This document shows, piece by piece, positions 1 through 11,489 of a stretch of DNA of 64,000 bases; the first letter of the stretch is position 1; each line of letters opens with the position of its first letter. This DNA comes from Ampelocalamus luodianensis (Eukaryota; Streptophyta; Magnoliopsida; Poales; Poaceae), in assembly GCA_036346255.1 (NCBI GenBank), contig CM070632.1, positions 25,012,657-25,076,656 on the forward strand. Direction: 5' to 3'. The position numbers and the translations under genes were made by a program. The notes below the pieces were generated by a model that saw only the letters and a program-made list of their open reading frames with translations, did no database searches and was not told where the DNA came from.

Positions 1-512
1 AGAAAATTTTTCTCTAATAAACACATCAAAAAGTTTTAGTGCTAGTTCATTAATTATCATATCAAATTTGGACAGATATTGATCCACATTGGCACAAGTT
101 TGTAGCCAAGTTACAATCCGTTAATCATTTAGACAATTTAAATGGTCTGATTAAATACGTTTTTTAGACCCAACCGAGAACAAGCCTTACTAATGAAGAT
201 AGGGGATTATAGTCTACTCCCAGAGTCTGAGATAGAAAAACTGGTGGTCAAACAAACCAGAGTCTGATTAAATAGTTGAGGAACTCAAACAAACAAAAAA
301 AAACTAGATTTAAAGCCTGACCACATGAAGCTCCAATAGCTAAGGGCTTACAATGCAATTTCTCTGACATGTATGAATCTATATATGTCCAAAGAGTAGG
401 TCCTGTAATTGAAAGAACAGAGCTATATATGTGTACAATCATTTCTCTCTCAAAAAAAAAAGTTTCACAGACTGTGAATAGCAGTAGGTTGCCTGCAGAG
501 AAAGTCGATCAG
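1..512. other. AT-rich flank, nothing recognisable
   Basis: No coding signal, tRNA-like fold or repeat with a partner elsewhere in the window was recognised. The stretch ends in ATCAG (508-512), which reappears immediately after the LTR that follows, so it is read as the pre-insertion flank. Confidence 0.4.
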
Positions 513-892
513 TGTACTACACAAAGACTGGAGACTTTTCATAATTGGAATGCATGCCCCCGAGCTTGCTGCACAACCACTTTTACCTTTAAAGTTTCAA
601 CTGAAGCAAAGACCGAGGCTGTAGCACATAAATACTTGGAAATAATTAACTGGAGCGACCTACCGCGGCCGGTGAAGTGTAGGAAAAATTTACGGGCGGC
701 AGTGCTGAACGAATTGCGTTATTGCACGGCATGGATGGCCCGGTTGGTCTCTTGCCCACTGCTTTTCAGGTACTCTGCGTCATCGCCAGGACAGGGCGAA
801 CGCTTTGTGGGATATTTGGTTTGGCGCCCAACGCTGCCACATCTAATCTTACGCCATAGTTTCTTAGGTAGTTATCAGGTTTATCGTCATAA

Positions 893-1012
893 CTACGGTT
901 TTTGGCCCTTACATGCACTCTTCCCTATGTATATCCCCTCCTACATTCATCACTACAGTTTTTGGCCCTTACATGCACTCTTCCCCATGTATATCCCCTC
1001 CTGCATTCATCG
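893..1012 (+). repeat. Two-copy 60-bp tandem repeat upstream of the LTR TATA box
   Basis: Two adjacent 60-bp copies differ at only a few bases. Each contains 'tttttggcccttacatgc' and 'tatatcccctcct'. They lie just before the TATA motif at 1027, where LTR enhancer repeats are common; that role is inferred. Confidence 0.75.
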
Positions 1013-1734
1013 CGTCGTCCACGCCATATAAAATCCTTCTCCTTCCCCTCTCGTCCCCAAACCCTAGCTGTCTCTCCATCCCACCACTGCCGCCGTCGCC
1101 GCTACTGCTCCTACCTCCCTCCCCCACCCCAAGCACCTTCCTGCGCAGCCTTCTTCTTCCTCCTCTCCGGCGAGATTCCCTTGTGCCTCCTAACCGCTCT
1201 CATCATCGTCACCCCCGCCATCCTGCACTATCCTCCCCCAACCTCCCTTTATACCCTGGGGGCTACCTAGGGTGAAGTAAAGGTGTTCATTTATCGGGCT
1301 AGTGTAAGGTTAGGATTAGGTGATGTAAAGCTTTCGACACGTGCTCTAGACTTCTTACTAAAGGTAGTGAGCGGTAGTACCGACGGATATTAAACAAACT
1401 AGAAAATTCGTGTACTGTGGGTAAAGTTGTACACCTCTACAGAGTGTAAATATATTTAAATAGCCGTGCTCGCGGTCATGAGCGTGCTTAGTGCAGTCTT
1501 AATGGGTATAATCTTGATTTTTATAAAAACAGTTTCATTGAAAAATGTGGGAAATGGTTTGTTGGTTTATATTTGAGTTTAGTGCCATGTCTATAACTGA
1601 AAATGAGATGTTGCTCACTGTCAAGGAGGGTTGTGAGTTGTTATTTGTGCAATTACTTACTTGTTATCCTTTATCTATTTAACTACTCTTTAAATTTCCT
1701 TTGCAAAATACAGCGAATGCACCTTTAGGATCTT

Positions 1735-2800
1735 GCCGGCTCGATCCTTCCTTCCTCCTCCTTTTTCAAAGATCCACCTCTCTAGCATACATCATCACCA
1801 AGAACCCCACAATGAAGCCACCCCTTTTCATGCATATAACAAACCACATCAAGCAAAACATCAAAAGATAAATAATACTCAATATGAAACCAAAAGGGAA
1901 GGAGGGGGAACAGGAGGGAGGACTGAGCTGCAGTCATGCAGGTGGCGTTGTGTTTAGGGCCTGAGGCCTCATGTCGAGAGGAGGCGACTCCCAGTGGAGC
2001 AAAGGAGGAGGGAAGGAAGGATGAGAGCAAACGACGAGGTGTAAATGAGGAGAGAGGAAGACAACGTTAGGGTAGCTATAATATATGAGGCGGCGACAAA
2101 ATACTTTGCCTCCGCGCACGCGCGTTCAAAATTTTTCGAACTCCCGCCTCCCACATGCGAATCACGCATTTGTTCCATACAAAAACCTGTCTATGATGAC
2201 ATATCACAAAGCGTTCAGATTATGAACCGCTGCAGTGATAGTATATCATCACAAACGGTTCTTATATACGCAACTGCTCGTGATAATGATCTAACTCACA
2301 TTTGCCTGATTAGGGCACCGTCTGTGACTTGAATTTTACCATGGCTTATAATTTTTCTTACTCTCTGTTTACCATGGCTTCAAATTTTCCTTACTCTGAT
2401 TTTACTATGCCTTCCAATTTGAAGCCATGGTAAAATCTTCAAATTTTTTTACTTCTCGATTTTACTATGCTTTCCAATTTGAAGCCATGGTAAATTATTC
2501 AAATTTCTTCATTTCGATTTTACTATGCTCTTCCAATTTGAAGCCATGGTAAAATCGAGAGTAAGAAAATTTGAAGCCATGGTAAAATCAGAGAGTAAGA
2601 AAAATTCCAAGTCATGGTAAAATTCTAAATCACGACGATTGCTAGTAATCCAACCCTCCGTGATAACTACCTCATCACGAAGGTTGGTATCATGAATCGT
2701 TTATTACGTAATGATATTGCAAATAAAATTTGCTTAACGCTAAAACAACCTGTAGCATAGAGCCTCATCTCTTGTTAGCCTTGCATTTATAAAAAAATTT
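1735..2800. mobile_element. Non-autonomous CACTA-like insertion inside the LTR
   Basis: LTR-type sequence stops near 1735 and resumes near 2803 ('gatacactacaagtcttgc'). Between them is a GC-rich leader-like block followed by motifs such as 'tgaaccgctgcagtgatag', 'cacaaacggttc' and 'accgtctgtgac', the inverted subterminal repeats typical of grass CACTA elements. Clean CACTA termini were not found, so the class and both ends are approximate. No coding sequence is supported. Confidence 0.4.
2326..2637. repeat. Foldback with about 90-bp arms and a triple-repeat centre
   Basis: The left arm (about 2331-2420) carries ttaccatggcttcaaattt and ttactctgattttac. The right arm (about 2535-2625) carries their complements, with aaatttgaagccatggtaa and gtaaaatcagagagtaag. 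Between the arms, three 58-60-bp units begin near 2399, 2459 and 2516, each reading gattttactatgc, then ttccaatttgaagccatgg. On one strand the RNA could form a long imperfect hairpin. Confidence 0.8.
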
Positions 2801-3240
2801 GCGATACACTACAAGTCTTGCTGAGTACGCAATGTACTCAAGCTTACTTAAATTGTTGTTCAGACTTAGAGGATGACCATACGCTAGACGACGCTTTCTT
2901 CGCACCCGGTGCCGGAGGGTTCGGTGACAGGTCTTTCTATAACTTATCTCTTATCGGTTGCCTGAGGGTTCAGATGGGCATACCGCTGGACCATTTTTAT
3001 TTATTTACTATGTTTTTCGTTGCACTCTGTTGATACTTGATTTTTATTTGGCCGATCGGCCCTTGTGATCTAAACTCTATAATCGTCTAAATTATGTACC
3101 ATATTTATTTCATTTTATATGTATGAATGTATGGATGTGATTATCAATGTTGTGGATGTGTGTACTAACCACTGATCATAGGACTAGTGCGGTACACACA
3201 CGAGGGCTTCAGGTATTCAAAGCCCAGGTCCGACAATCAG

Positions 3241-3910
3241 ACTGTTACACCAAACTACATTTTTCAGCTAACATCTTTGGTAAAAATTGATACGATATGA
3301 CTGTACTCATTCTAGAATGACTTCCTTTTGTAACTGAAGGTAGCGCTATTCAATGCGTGAGCATAGAATAAGCTACTTCGGCCGTAACCACCGTGCGTGC
3401 CCCCACGCAACCGACCGTAAAACCGCGTGCGCCCCATGCAACCTTTTATTGCGGCACTACAAAAGATTTATTGCGATCTCTGTGTACACCCGCTTCATAT
3501 AAGGACCGAGCCAACTAACAAATATGGGTTCCTTATTTGTACTAGAATGTTTTTTCTTGTTTTAGCCATAAATTTTGATTGACAACTCCGATTCACGAAC
3601 GGTTTTCACCGGTAGCTTGTTGACGACGAGAGTAACAGAATGGTATAAGTCTCGCCAATAAAACCTTTTTGTGCGTTTACTAAAAGAGATTTACTGCATC
3701 GCTAAAAGAGATTTGCTGCAACATCCATATGTGTTTACTATACCTTTACAAGAGATTTATTATGACCTCATTATGCCTTTAATAAACATGTACATCAGAT
3801 TTACTACTACCTCCTTGTGCTTTTACTACAAAACTACAAGAGATTTACCGCGACCTGGTCATGTCGTGTGGCTCCAGTTACGGCCAAAGCATAGAATAGA
3901 GTATAATATA
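3241..3910. other. Intergenic stretch without a recognised gene
   Basis: Short motifs such as 'aagagattta' recur at about 3465-3850 ('aaaagatttattgcg', 'aaaagagatttactgc', 'acaagagatttaccgcg'), suggesting a decayed tandem repeat. No protein similarity was recognised. Confidence 0.35.
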
Positions 3911-4031
3911 TTCGTTTAAGTGATATATTGGAAGTGAGAGTATGTACTCAGGAGTACGGAAAAGGCTTTTGGAAAATGGTATGGTACTCTTGGGAGTATG
4001 TACTCGCACTTCTCATATACCACTTAAATCG
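3911..4031. repeat. Short foldback element with about 40-bp arms
   Basis: The left arm at 3911-3950 ('cgtttaagtgatatatt', 'gagagtatgtactc') is complementary to the right arm at 3993-4031 ('gagtatgtactcgcacttc', 'tataccacttaaatcg'). A third, direct copy of the left arm lies at 4173-4240 ('cgtttaagtggtatatt', 'gagtacggaaaaggct'). Confidence 0.7.
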
Positions 4032-4480
4032 TATGATGATACATTTTTATCTATTTGAGCATACTCAATAATGATTATAAGATACCTCAAAGTGAGTTTC
4101 ATGAAAAATTTCATTAATCTTTAGTCAAATTGGATGGATAATTAGTATTAAGTATACTGAAAATGATAAAGAAATATAATATGTTCGTTTAAGTGGTATA
4201 TTAAAAGTGGAAACGTGCACTCATGAGTACGGAAAAGGCTTCAAACCAGCTATGTACGTACGTAAGTACATGCCTATAAGTATATACGTACATTCACCTG
4301 AGGACACGTAAAAAAAACGCACGGTATCCACTGCACTCAAGGGACCACGTCAACAACCACGTGGGCTGTGCTACGTACCTTGTGCTACTGATTAAGAGAT
4401 ATCTCATCAGACTCTTGTGAGTAGAAGCATGCTCATGTCTCATGTATGAGTATACATTACACACTGAATTATAACTTATA

Positions 4481-5664
4481 AGGGCATGTACAATAATACA
4501 CTACTACAAAACAGGCTATAGAAGACACCCCATCACAGACGGGTTAATTTGAATTGCCTGCGTGTTGGGTCATAAGCGCGACATTTGCTTTGCCGACCTA
4601 TCACGAGACGGTTCTTACTAGTAATCGTCATGATATATGATTATCACTGATTTATTTATATACGAACCGTCGTGAAATATCATGAGCGATTCTATTTATG
4701 AACCGCTCGTGATAATCCCCATAAAATGCATTTGCTTATAAATAGAGCCACTGTGATATTTCCTGAGCGGTTCTTGATATGAACCGCTCGTGATAATCCC
4801 CATATCACGCATTTAATTAATAGAGCCGTGCGTGATATGTCATGCATAGCTTCTATTTATGAACCGCTCGTGATAATCCCTCATAAAACAGACGGTTTAT
4901 AAATAGAGCCCCACCTGTGATATTTCCCGAGCGGTTCTTGACTTAAACCGCTCGTGATAATCCTCATATCACGAGCGGTTGATTAATAGAGCGTCAGGAC
5001 ATATCCTGACGGTTTTATTTATAAACCGCTCATGATATGCCTATCACAGACAGTTCATATTTTGAACTGCGTGATATATGCCTATCACTGCATAGCTCAT
5101 ATTTTGAACCGTCAGCGATATCTCGCGCTATAAATACCTTGAGTACCCCTTCCCATTCCCATTTGAGCGCCACCCGATAAAAACCCACTGCGCACGATGC
5201 AGAGAGAGAGGGGAGGAGAAGGAGAGGAGAAAGGAGGGAGACAAGAATCGAATAGATCGATTTGGTATTTTCGTCGTGAGCTCCGAGGGTAACATTCTTT
5301 ATAACCCAATTGAGATATGGTAGAATATGCTAAGCATCGCGTGTATAAGAGTCGAAATGGGAGTAAACTTTTGTATCCGATGTAAGGGAATAGAATAATA
5401 TTTTTCATTTGGTAGTTGGAATAATATTAAAGACTATAGACAACATTAAAGACTGCTCATACAATGGTACAGACAGCTGCTGTCTTTTTAGTTGTCTTTA
5501 TAGAACACATAATCTTTAATGTTTTTCTTGTTTCTGGTGCTACAGCCGGCTACAGGATTATAGACAACATGTTTCTCTCTCTTCATTTTCTTTCATCCAT
5601 GTCAGCAAAAATCATACGTGGCAGAGACTATAGACCGCTGACACAAGTCTATTGTACATGCTCT
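4481..5664. mobile_element. MITE-like element with AGGGCATGTACAAT ends, split by a CACTA derivative
   Basis: AGGGCATGTACAAT at 4481-4494 is matched by the inverted ATTGTACATGCTCT at 5651-5664. The flanks (aacttata / aagctctta) are a possible decayed 8-9-bp target duplication, which would suit a hAT or Mutator type. The inner part, 'aatattaaagactatagac' onward, resumes at about 5420 after the nested insertion. There is no coding capacity. Confidence 0.4.
4499..5419. mobile_element. Truncated CACTA element
   Basis: It begins CACTACTACAAAACAGG at 4499, the CACTA signature, then has about ten alternating copies of gaaccgctcgtgata and its inverse up to 5120. A TATA motif (tataaata, 5129-5136) and a purine-rich leader (5190-5245) follow, as in a CACTA gene promoter, but no open frame follows. 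The right end near 5419 (ttggtagttgg) is a weak match to the expected inverted terminus, so the 3' boundary is uncertain. Confidence 0.6.
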
Positions 5665-6336
5665 AAGCTCTTAAGCCTGACATAAGTCAAAGTTTGGACC
5701 TGTTTGGTTAGGTTAATTAATTTGCCATATTTTAGGCTATCCATTGTTTTATGATGCCATACATGCATACAGAAAAGAACTAATGTACATACAAATTAAT
5801 TATGAGTTGCTGACATAATGTTTAATAAAACATGCAAGCATGGACAGAATGCTATGTCTTATCCTCATCGCCACCAAAAAAAAAAAACCAGAGAGAATGC
5901 TATATCTTATGACTAGAAATTAATATGCTTCTGAGGGCAGACCACAGTTATTCTTTTCATAAATTTGTTTCATCTTGCATATATATACATACATGTGCAT
6001 GTGTATGTGTGTTGCTTGCGTTGTGATATGTCCAATATATTTAGCAGCCAGAATGACTTGTATAGTTGGGTGAGCTAGTAACCAATGGAATCTTAGCATC
6101 TAACCTCATACATGCATGGCCGAGCAAACATGCATGGCCAAGCAAGAAAGCAGAATATTAGTAGGGTTCCCTAGCTCACTGGTGAGGTGGACAAGTAGTA
6201 ACACATATTTCTTTAATTATTCTGGCTACCTGAATAATTTAAGATGATACAAGGATGAGATTTAGTGCCCTTTTTGCTGTTGCAACAATAGAATACTGAG
6301 CATTATCCTGCATGCCTAAGAACAGTACTGTCTTAT
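5665..6336. other. AT-rich intergenic spacer
   Basis: No gene or repeat with a partner in the window was recognised. It contains 'gacctgtttggttaggtta' near 5700, reminiscent of hAT-type MITE ends, but no second end was seen. Confidence 0.35.
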
Positions 6337-6369
6337 CACTACTACACAAAGGGTCATAACAAACGGTTC

Positions 6370-6725
6370 TAAACCGTCATCACAGACGGTTTATGAACCG
6401 TCTGAATTTATATATCTGTGATAAAAGACGGTTATCACAGACGGTTTGTGAGCCGTCTGTGATAAGTCACAACACAGATGATTTTTGGTCGAAGCTGTCT
6501 GTGAAGGCCTACTACTACAGACGGCTACAACAAAAAACCGTATGTGATACGTCAGCAATCAGAAACGGTTATATGTACCAACCGTCCGCGATTGGAGACA
6601 TACCACAGATGGTTAGTAATAGAACCGTTTGTGATGTTCGACATATCACAGATGGTTGTTGGTGGTAGCCGTCTATGATAGTAGACCTTCACAGACGGTT
6701 TTGACCAAAAACCACCTCTGATGGT
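6370..6725. repeat. CACTA subterminal inverted-repeat block (left)
   Basis: About a dozen copies of acagacggtt alternate with aaccgtctgtgat in both orientations. In En/Spm elements such arrays bind the element's own TNPA-type protein and are needed for excision; that function is inferred from the family. Confidence 0.8.
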
Positions 6726-7439
6726 TCGTTCTATATCTAAATATTTTTTCTGTTTTTCGGCTAGCCTCAGGAAATGCTAGCCATGCCATCTGAAAACAAG
6801 CATGCAAAAAAATATAAATCACAGATAAGTGAACTACAACTCAAAGTGATTTACAACTCAAAACCAATTACGAAAGAATATTCATGTATTGTCGTTAGAG
6901 TTACAATTGAATTACAACTCAAAGTGAAGTACAATTGAATCAATTGTTTGAACATGTATTAATCGGTGCCGCCGGAGTGAAACTCTCCTTTTGGATCAAT
7001 GATCTCCGTCATGACGAAGGTGGAGAGCCGTCCTCAAACGTCCGAGAGTTCATTCAGATCAAATGTACTTGATTTGATTGTCATGCCCTATCTCTAGGAG
7101 TAAAGTAGTAAGCATATATATTTAAATTGATAATTAGAAAATAATTATTGCGAGATTGACAAACATATGGATCATTCGTCTTAGCACTCATGATTTCCTG
7201 CATATGACGGCAAACATAGAATGCACATAGGTTGCCTTGTAGTTACTGGTTGCACTGCAAAAATAGAATTACATATATAGGTATAGTCAGTTCGAGAGGC
7301 ATTATTACGAAGTGTGATATAGGACTATTGTGTTGTAACAGTACCAAAAATCACATCCTGTATTGCAGTGTTGAGCTCGATTCCTTGTGTCTCCCTCCCC
7401 TGGCAACATAGGCGATGAATGACCTATGTGATTCCAAAA

Positions 7440-9150
7440 AGTTATCATCGGTCATTTCAAACGAAGGAAGACTACAATAGAGTTATGTATGGAGGAAATG
7501 AGCATACCTATCGAGTATTTCTTGCACAAGGGTGAAGTCGTGGTTGTTGTTGAGTAAGAAATCAAAATATATTACCTTGTTCCACTTTGGTACAATGACT
7601 ATAAGGATCCAGTGCCACCCACTCATGTATGTCGCTATAGTCATTAAACCTAAGTTCGTATTACGTATAAAGTACAAATAAAATTTGTATAACAATTAGT
7701 GAAGCACTTACCTCTGGTTGTAGGGCACCAGTATGTAGTCCTTGTTACCCTAAGCAAGCAATCCCGCCGTAATGTAATTCTCGACGTAGGATGCGTCTTG
7801 GGTGATGCATTGCTCAGAGATCAACTGTGGGTCAAGAAAACCCACCAATTCTCGCGATCGTCGGGCTTCTTGCATCATGTATCTATACATAAGCGATGAG
7901 TTATGATATTTATCGGTATTACGTGAATGTAGAACTTGATTGTACACACTTATAGTGTCCAGCATCGTAGAAGTGAGGCGTCGAGGTTGAATAGTTCGAA
8001 TAAATCTTGGAAGACCACGATGAAGAAGCCCGGCTCATAGAGGAAATGCCTCTCCATGTATCTGACGGTGAATCTAGTAGGCCGGTTTGTCCTCTGCTCG
8101 TTGGTCCTCCGTATGTACTAGGCATTCAAACTCCCGCAACCCATTCCAAGGCGGAGTAATAGTGTGTCGGGGACCAATGTCCTTCCGAGGGAGAACATCC
8201 AGGGCTTGCGAGGTGCCTTAATGTTCTTCGATTTGGCCTTAGCACCTCGCCTGCTAGACGTCTTCCCAGGAGATGATTCGGCACACTTTTCTTGTTTCTT
8301 CGACGTCGTCTCCATAAGAGCCGATACGGCGGCCTTCTAAAGCAGAGGTTGAGGTGGTGTCATTGATGGTTCTATTGAAGAGGTATGGTCGTGTGGAGAT
8401 TGCAACACTGCAGGGTCCAGGGTGATGTCCCTCTTGGGCTACTAGACAAAAGTGTGCACGACATCCCCTAGTGTTATGATGTCTTTGTTCGGGGGCTTCT
8501 CCAATGGGACAGCCATGCAAGTGTCATGTACCATGTCCACCTGGATCTTGGCGTAACCCTACGCCAGCTGGGCACCGTGCAACACTGTCCCTTCCTAGCA
8601 TGGAAACACCATCCCCCCGTCTAGCCTCAATAGAAATGGACCCAACCAGCCTCACTTGGAGCTTGTAGGGTGTGGGCTCCTACAAAATGATACACAATTA
8701 GCTAAGGCGTCCTATAGGTCTATCTTTGGATCATTCCAGAGATGTACATTACCTAGATATCGTCGATAGGTAATTGGACGTCGCCATGTTCAGAAAGTGG
8801 CGTGGACGTGCAGCTACTCCAACGTTGAGGGGGACTGGCTCCCAAAATAACAGGGGCGACTTGCAACTGGTTGAGGACTTGATTCATTTGTTCCAACAAT
8901 GATGTTATCTGTCCTCGAAATTCTGCACGAATCTCCTCTTTTAACTATTCCTCACGCTCGACCTTGGATCTCTTCCTACTCCTATACGCCTCGGAGTCGT
9001 GTGGGAATCCCTGCCTCTAAGGTACGTAAATCCCAAGGCCTCACGTGCGACCCAGGTGCTCCTTGTTTCCCATGGTTGTGGATAATATATTTGTCTCCAT
9101 GACTACTTCGAAGGAGCCTTAGGAAGATTGGGTACTCAATGTTTACTACA
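7440..9150 (-). pseudogene. CACTA second-gene product, C-terminal half with Ulp1-like (C48) protease remnant
   Basis: Minus-strand reading finds a GWHW-I-L-V-I-V segment with His at 7612-7614 and, about 16 residues on, YFDFL. This His-then-Asp order is that of Ulp1/C48 cysteine proteases; the Q...C part downstream was not found. Upstream come a conserved 'MMQEAR..RELVGFLDPQLISE' block (7860-7790), an 'RKPWMFSLGRTLV' block (about 8210) and a 'DIITLGDVVHTFV' block (about 8480). These match the order seen in CACTA proteins of grasses. The frame changes several times and carries stops, so it is a pseudogene. It is the continuation of the gene starting at 11487, split by an LTR. Confidence 0.6.
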
Positions 9151-9389
9151 AGAGGTCATCATGTTATTTTAGACCCTATGTAATTATGGACTTATTAACA
9201 ACTAGGTAGTTCGACACATCTTACCAGACATTGGGACACTCTCTCGTCTGTCGAGTTTATGAAAGAGGTGGTGCCCGAAGACATGGTTGATGACCTCGCT
9301 CTTAACTAGTTTCGTGCGCTCTCATTTATGATCCTGGCAAATGGGGGGGGGGGGAGGTCTCCCACCGGATTGCCTCCTCGTCCTCTCTC

Positions 9390-10905
9390 CCCCATTGTGG
9401 GATTTTACTGCGCACCCATTATTAGGCAAACCTGCTGAAAATTAGAAGCTGTTTCTGTCCAGTATGTTGTAGAGGGTGTTTCGGTTATTTTTATGCAGAA
9501 TCTGAAGGCTTGGTCTCCTAGAGATATCTAGGTCTTGTTCTTACGTTTCAGTGGCCGAGTTCACTCAAACCGAGGTCCGGAGTCAAAAGTTATGATAGAA
9601 TTAGTCTTGACTGTCCAGAATCCTGACGAGATTCTGCAGTCAATTTGTAAATTGTATAAGAAATTGTTATTCACAGATTTTGAACTTGGTGTCTCCTAGA
9701 AAATTGAAGTATCCTGTCAGGTTTAGATGGCCACTGAGTTTACTTGATTCCGAGTTCTGGGTCAAAAGATATGTCTGTTTTATCAGTCGCTGCCAGAAAC
9801 CTGACGTGATTAATCTGTCTGTATATTTTCTATATTATGATAGAGAAGTTGAAGAATCTGAAAGTTCACCCAACTAGGTTATTGTAGGTAATTCGATAAC
9901 CTTTTCAGATTGGTAAAGAACGCCCAATTCGAGTTGTAACATAGAAGTTATGATCAACTGAATATTTCTGCTGAATTTGTAGGCTGAATCTGTGCTGAAT
10001 GTTCAAACAATTATTAGCCTATTTATTTGACCAAATTGGTTTGTCGCACAACTAGAGTTTTGTAGTTAGACCAGTTAAGAATCTACAGAAGTTGGGTTTG
10101 CTATTTTTCGACTTCCAGGCTGTGAGTTATGTTAGTCCTCGTGTTGCTGTCCAGGATTTTCTTATTGACAGACTCGCTGTTTTTCGCCTATGCGATATAG
10201 GATTTAATTGACTCCTAATGAAGCAAAAATAGAACAATCACCGACTAGTTGAGCTGGGTATCATGTATACTTATTAAGTTATTTCGTTGGTTTAGGCGGC
10301 TAAACTGGGTATAAGAGCTTCGCTTGCCGTGATAACGCCGCAACGCCAAGGCAAGTACCATGTTTATTTGGATGTTTGTGCATTGTGGTTTTAGCATGAG
10401 TTGTTTTGGTAACTTGTGAGACATGTGAAATGACTTATTCATGCCTTGTTCAATACATTGAGTTCATGAATGGAAGTGATGTTATGGTATATTTCATTTA
10501 ATTGTTGCATGCATTCATTGACATTTGACGCCCACGGAGTGGATGAGAACCACCATCAATTCCAAGATGGTTGGATAAGACCCATTAATTCCAATATGGG
10601 CAATGTTGACACCCGTATGAAACGCTCTTCATACGGGAAGTGGATCCCCGCATTTTTGTTAAGATGGCTTGAGTGATCACCGACGGTGTTCACCGGCTAT
10701 ACCAAGATAATGCGTTGCGTGTGCAGTCCATTTTCCTGATTTGAGCATTCATATCATGTATTCATAAGTAATCCAATGTGTTATGATCGAACCTAATGAT
10801 GTTATGTTTGATCTTCAATGAATGAATGTTTTTCTTAATCATCGCATTTCGAGTCATGGACTCACTCTGCTTTGTTTGTTTATTTCTAGGTGATCGCGAT
10901 GAAGT
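9390..10905 (+). mobile_element. Gypsy LTR fragment inserted in the CACTA gene
   Basis: The block has LTR-like composition. Between 9400 and 10200 it repeats phrases such as 'ccgaggtccggagtcaaaa' and 'ccgagttctgggtcaaaag'. Further on are 'aacgccaaggcaagtacc' (10345-10365), 'gaccgacggtgttcaccgg'-like sequence (10678-10696), and a T-rich end leading to ttctaggtga (10885). These are features of large grass gypsy LTRs. TG/CA ends and a target duplication could not be fixed. It separates the Transposase_24 part from the Ulp1 part of the CACTA gene. Confidence 0.4.
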
Positions 10906-11487
10906 TCACTTGGGAGAGAGTAGACCAAAGGTGTCGAGTCTGTGGGAGTGAGTGTTTTGTGTCTAGATAGCTTTGTGTGCCGCACTTTGCTACTGAAATT
11001 CGGACATCGTCTTCATCCGCACAAAGGAGTTCCATGTATCCGGTGACACGAAATGATACTTCGTGAAGGGCGTCCGATCCTTGTTCACGTACACCGTGAC
11101 AAGCATGCTCTTGAAGGTCTTCCACGCTTTTCCCATCATGAGGAACGCCTATTGTCACATGAGTCCCTGGACTTCTGCTCGGATCTCGAACGACCTTGAA
11201 ATTTCATCCCACAGCTGCTCTTTCTCTTCTTCCGTCAGAGACTTCCAGCTTTGTGTGGTGATGGGGACCCGTTCCCTTGAAATTATCCCGCAGGTGGTCC
11301 GGAATGTTGCCGCTGCTTTCTTGGGATGCAGAGAGACCCCAACGGGAGTGACCTCCATGATGGTCATTTGTCCCTAAGGCCTTTTCGATATTCCTCTGCC
11401 ATGTTGCTTAGGTACCCCTTTCTTCGGAGCACCAGATGCATTCGGTGACGTCGATGATAGCGGCGAAGACTGTGCGGACACCATCTC
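10886..11487 (-). pseudogene. CACTA gene, N-terminal half with Transposase_24 (Ptta/En/Spm) domain
   Basis: Read on the minus strand, the ATG at about 11487 opens a Ser/Pro-rich start ('MVSAQSSPLSSTSPNASG'). A frame break near 11370 follows. Then come 'ATFRTTCGIISRERVPITTQ', a W in 'QSWKSL' and 'LWDEISRSFEI', the core of the plant En/Spm Transposase_24 family (PF03004). The frame continues, with a shift near 11158, to about 10886, where LTR sequence takes over. Its function in the intact element would be DNA binding or accessory transposition. The upstream GC-rich block at 12600-12990 is likely its leader. Confidence 0.55.
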
Positions 11488-11489
11488 GC

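Larger units (their letters stand above)
513..3235 (+). mobile_element. Ty3/gypsy LTR, probable solo LTR
   Basis: It starts TGTACTAC and ends CCGACA, and ATCAG lies directly on both sides (508-512, 3236-3240), which fits a 5-bp target duplication. A TATA motif sits at 1027-1033, followed by a C-rich leader with AAACCCTAG at 1059-1067. About 1400-1450 it contains 'gggtaaagttgtacacctc' and 'aatagccgtgctcgcggtc', close relatives of the segment at 32917-32985 in the 12-kb gypsy LTR. No primer-binding site follows, so a solo LTR is likelier than the 5' LTR of an element. A foreign insert lies at about 1735-2800. Family membership is well supported; the exact left end rests mainly on the duplication. 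Confidence 0.55.

Noticed and set aside
369..1031. A 220-codon plus-strand frame
   Set aside because: It crosses the proposed LTR start and the tandem repeat, with no recognisable motif. Treated as chance.
913..1275. Overlapping plus-strand open frames of about 120 codons
   Set aside because: They cover a duplicated 60-bp unit, a TATA box and a C-rich LTR leader. The Pro/Ser/Leu-rich translations are composition artefacts.
10886..10905. Plus-strand splice acceptor (ttatttctag) implying a host gene
   Set aside because: No downstream plus-strand coding sequence was found. It is the T-rich end of an LTR-like segment meeting minus-strand CACTA coding sequence.
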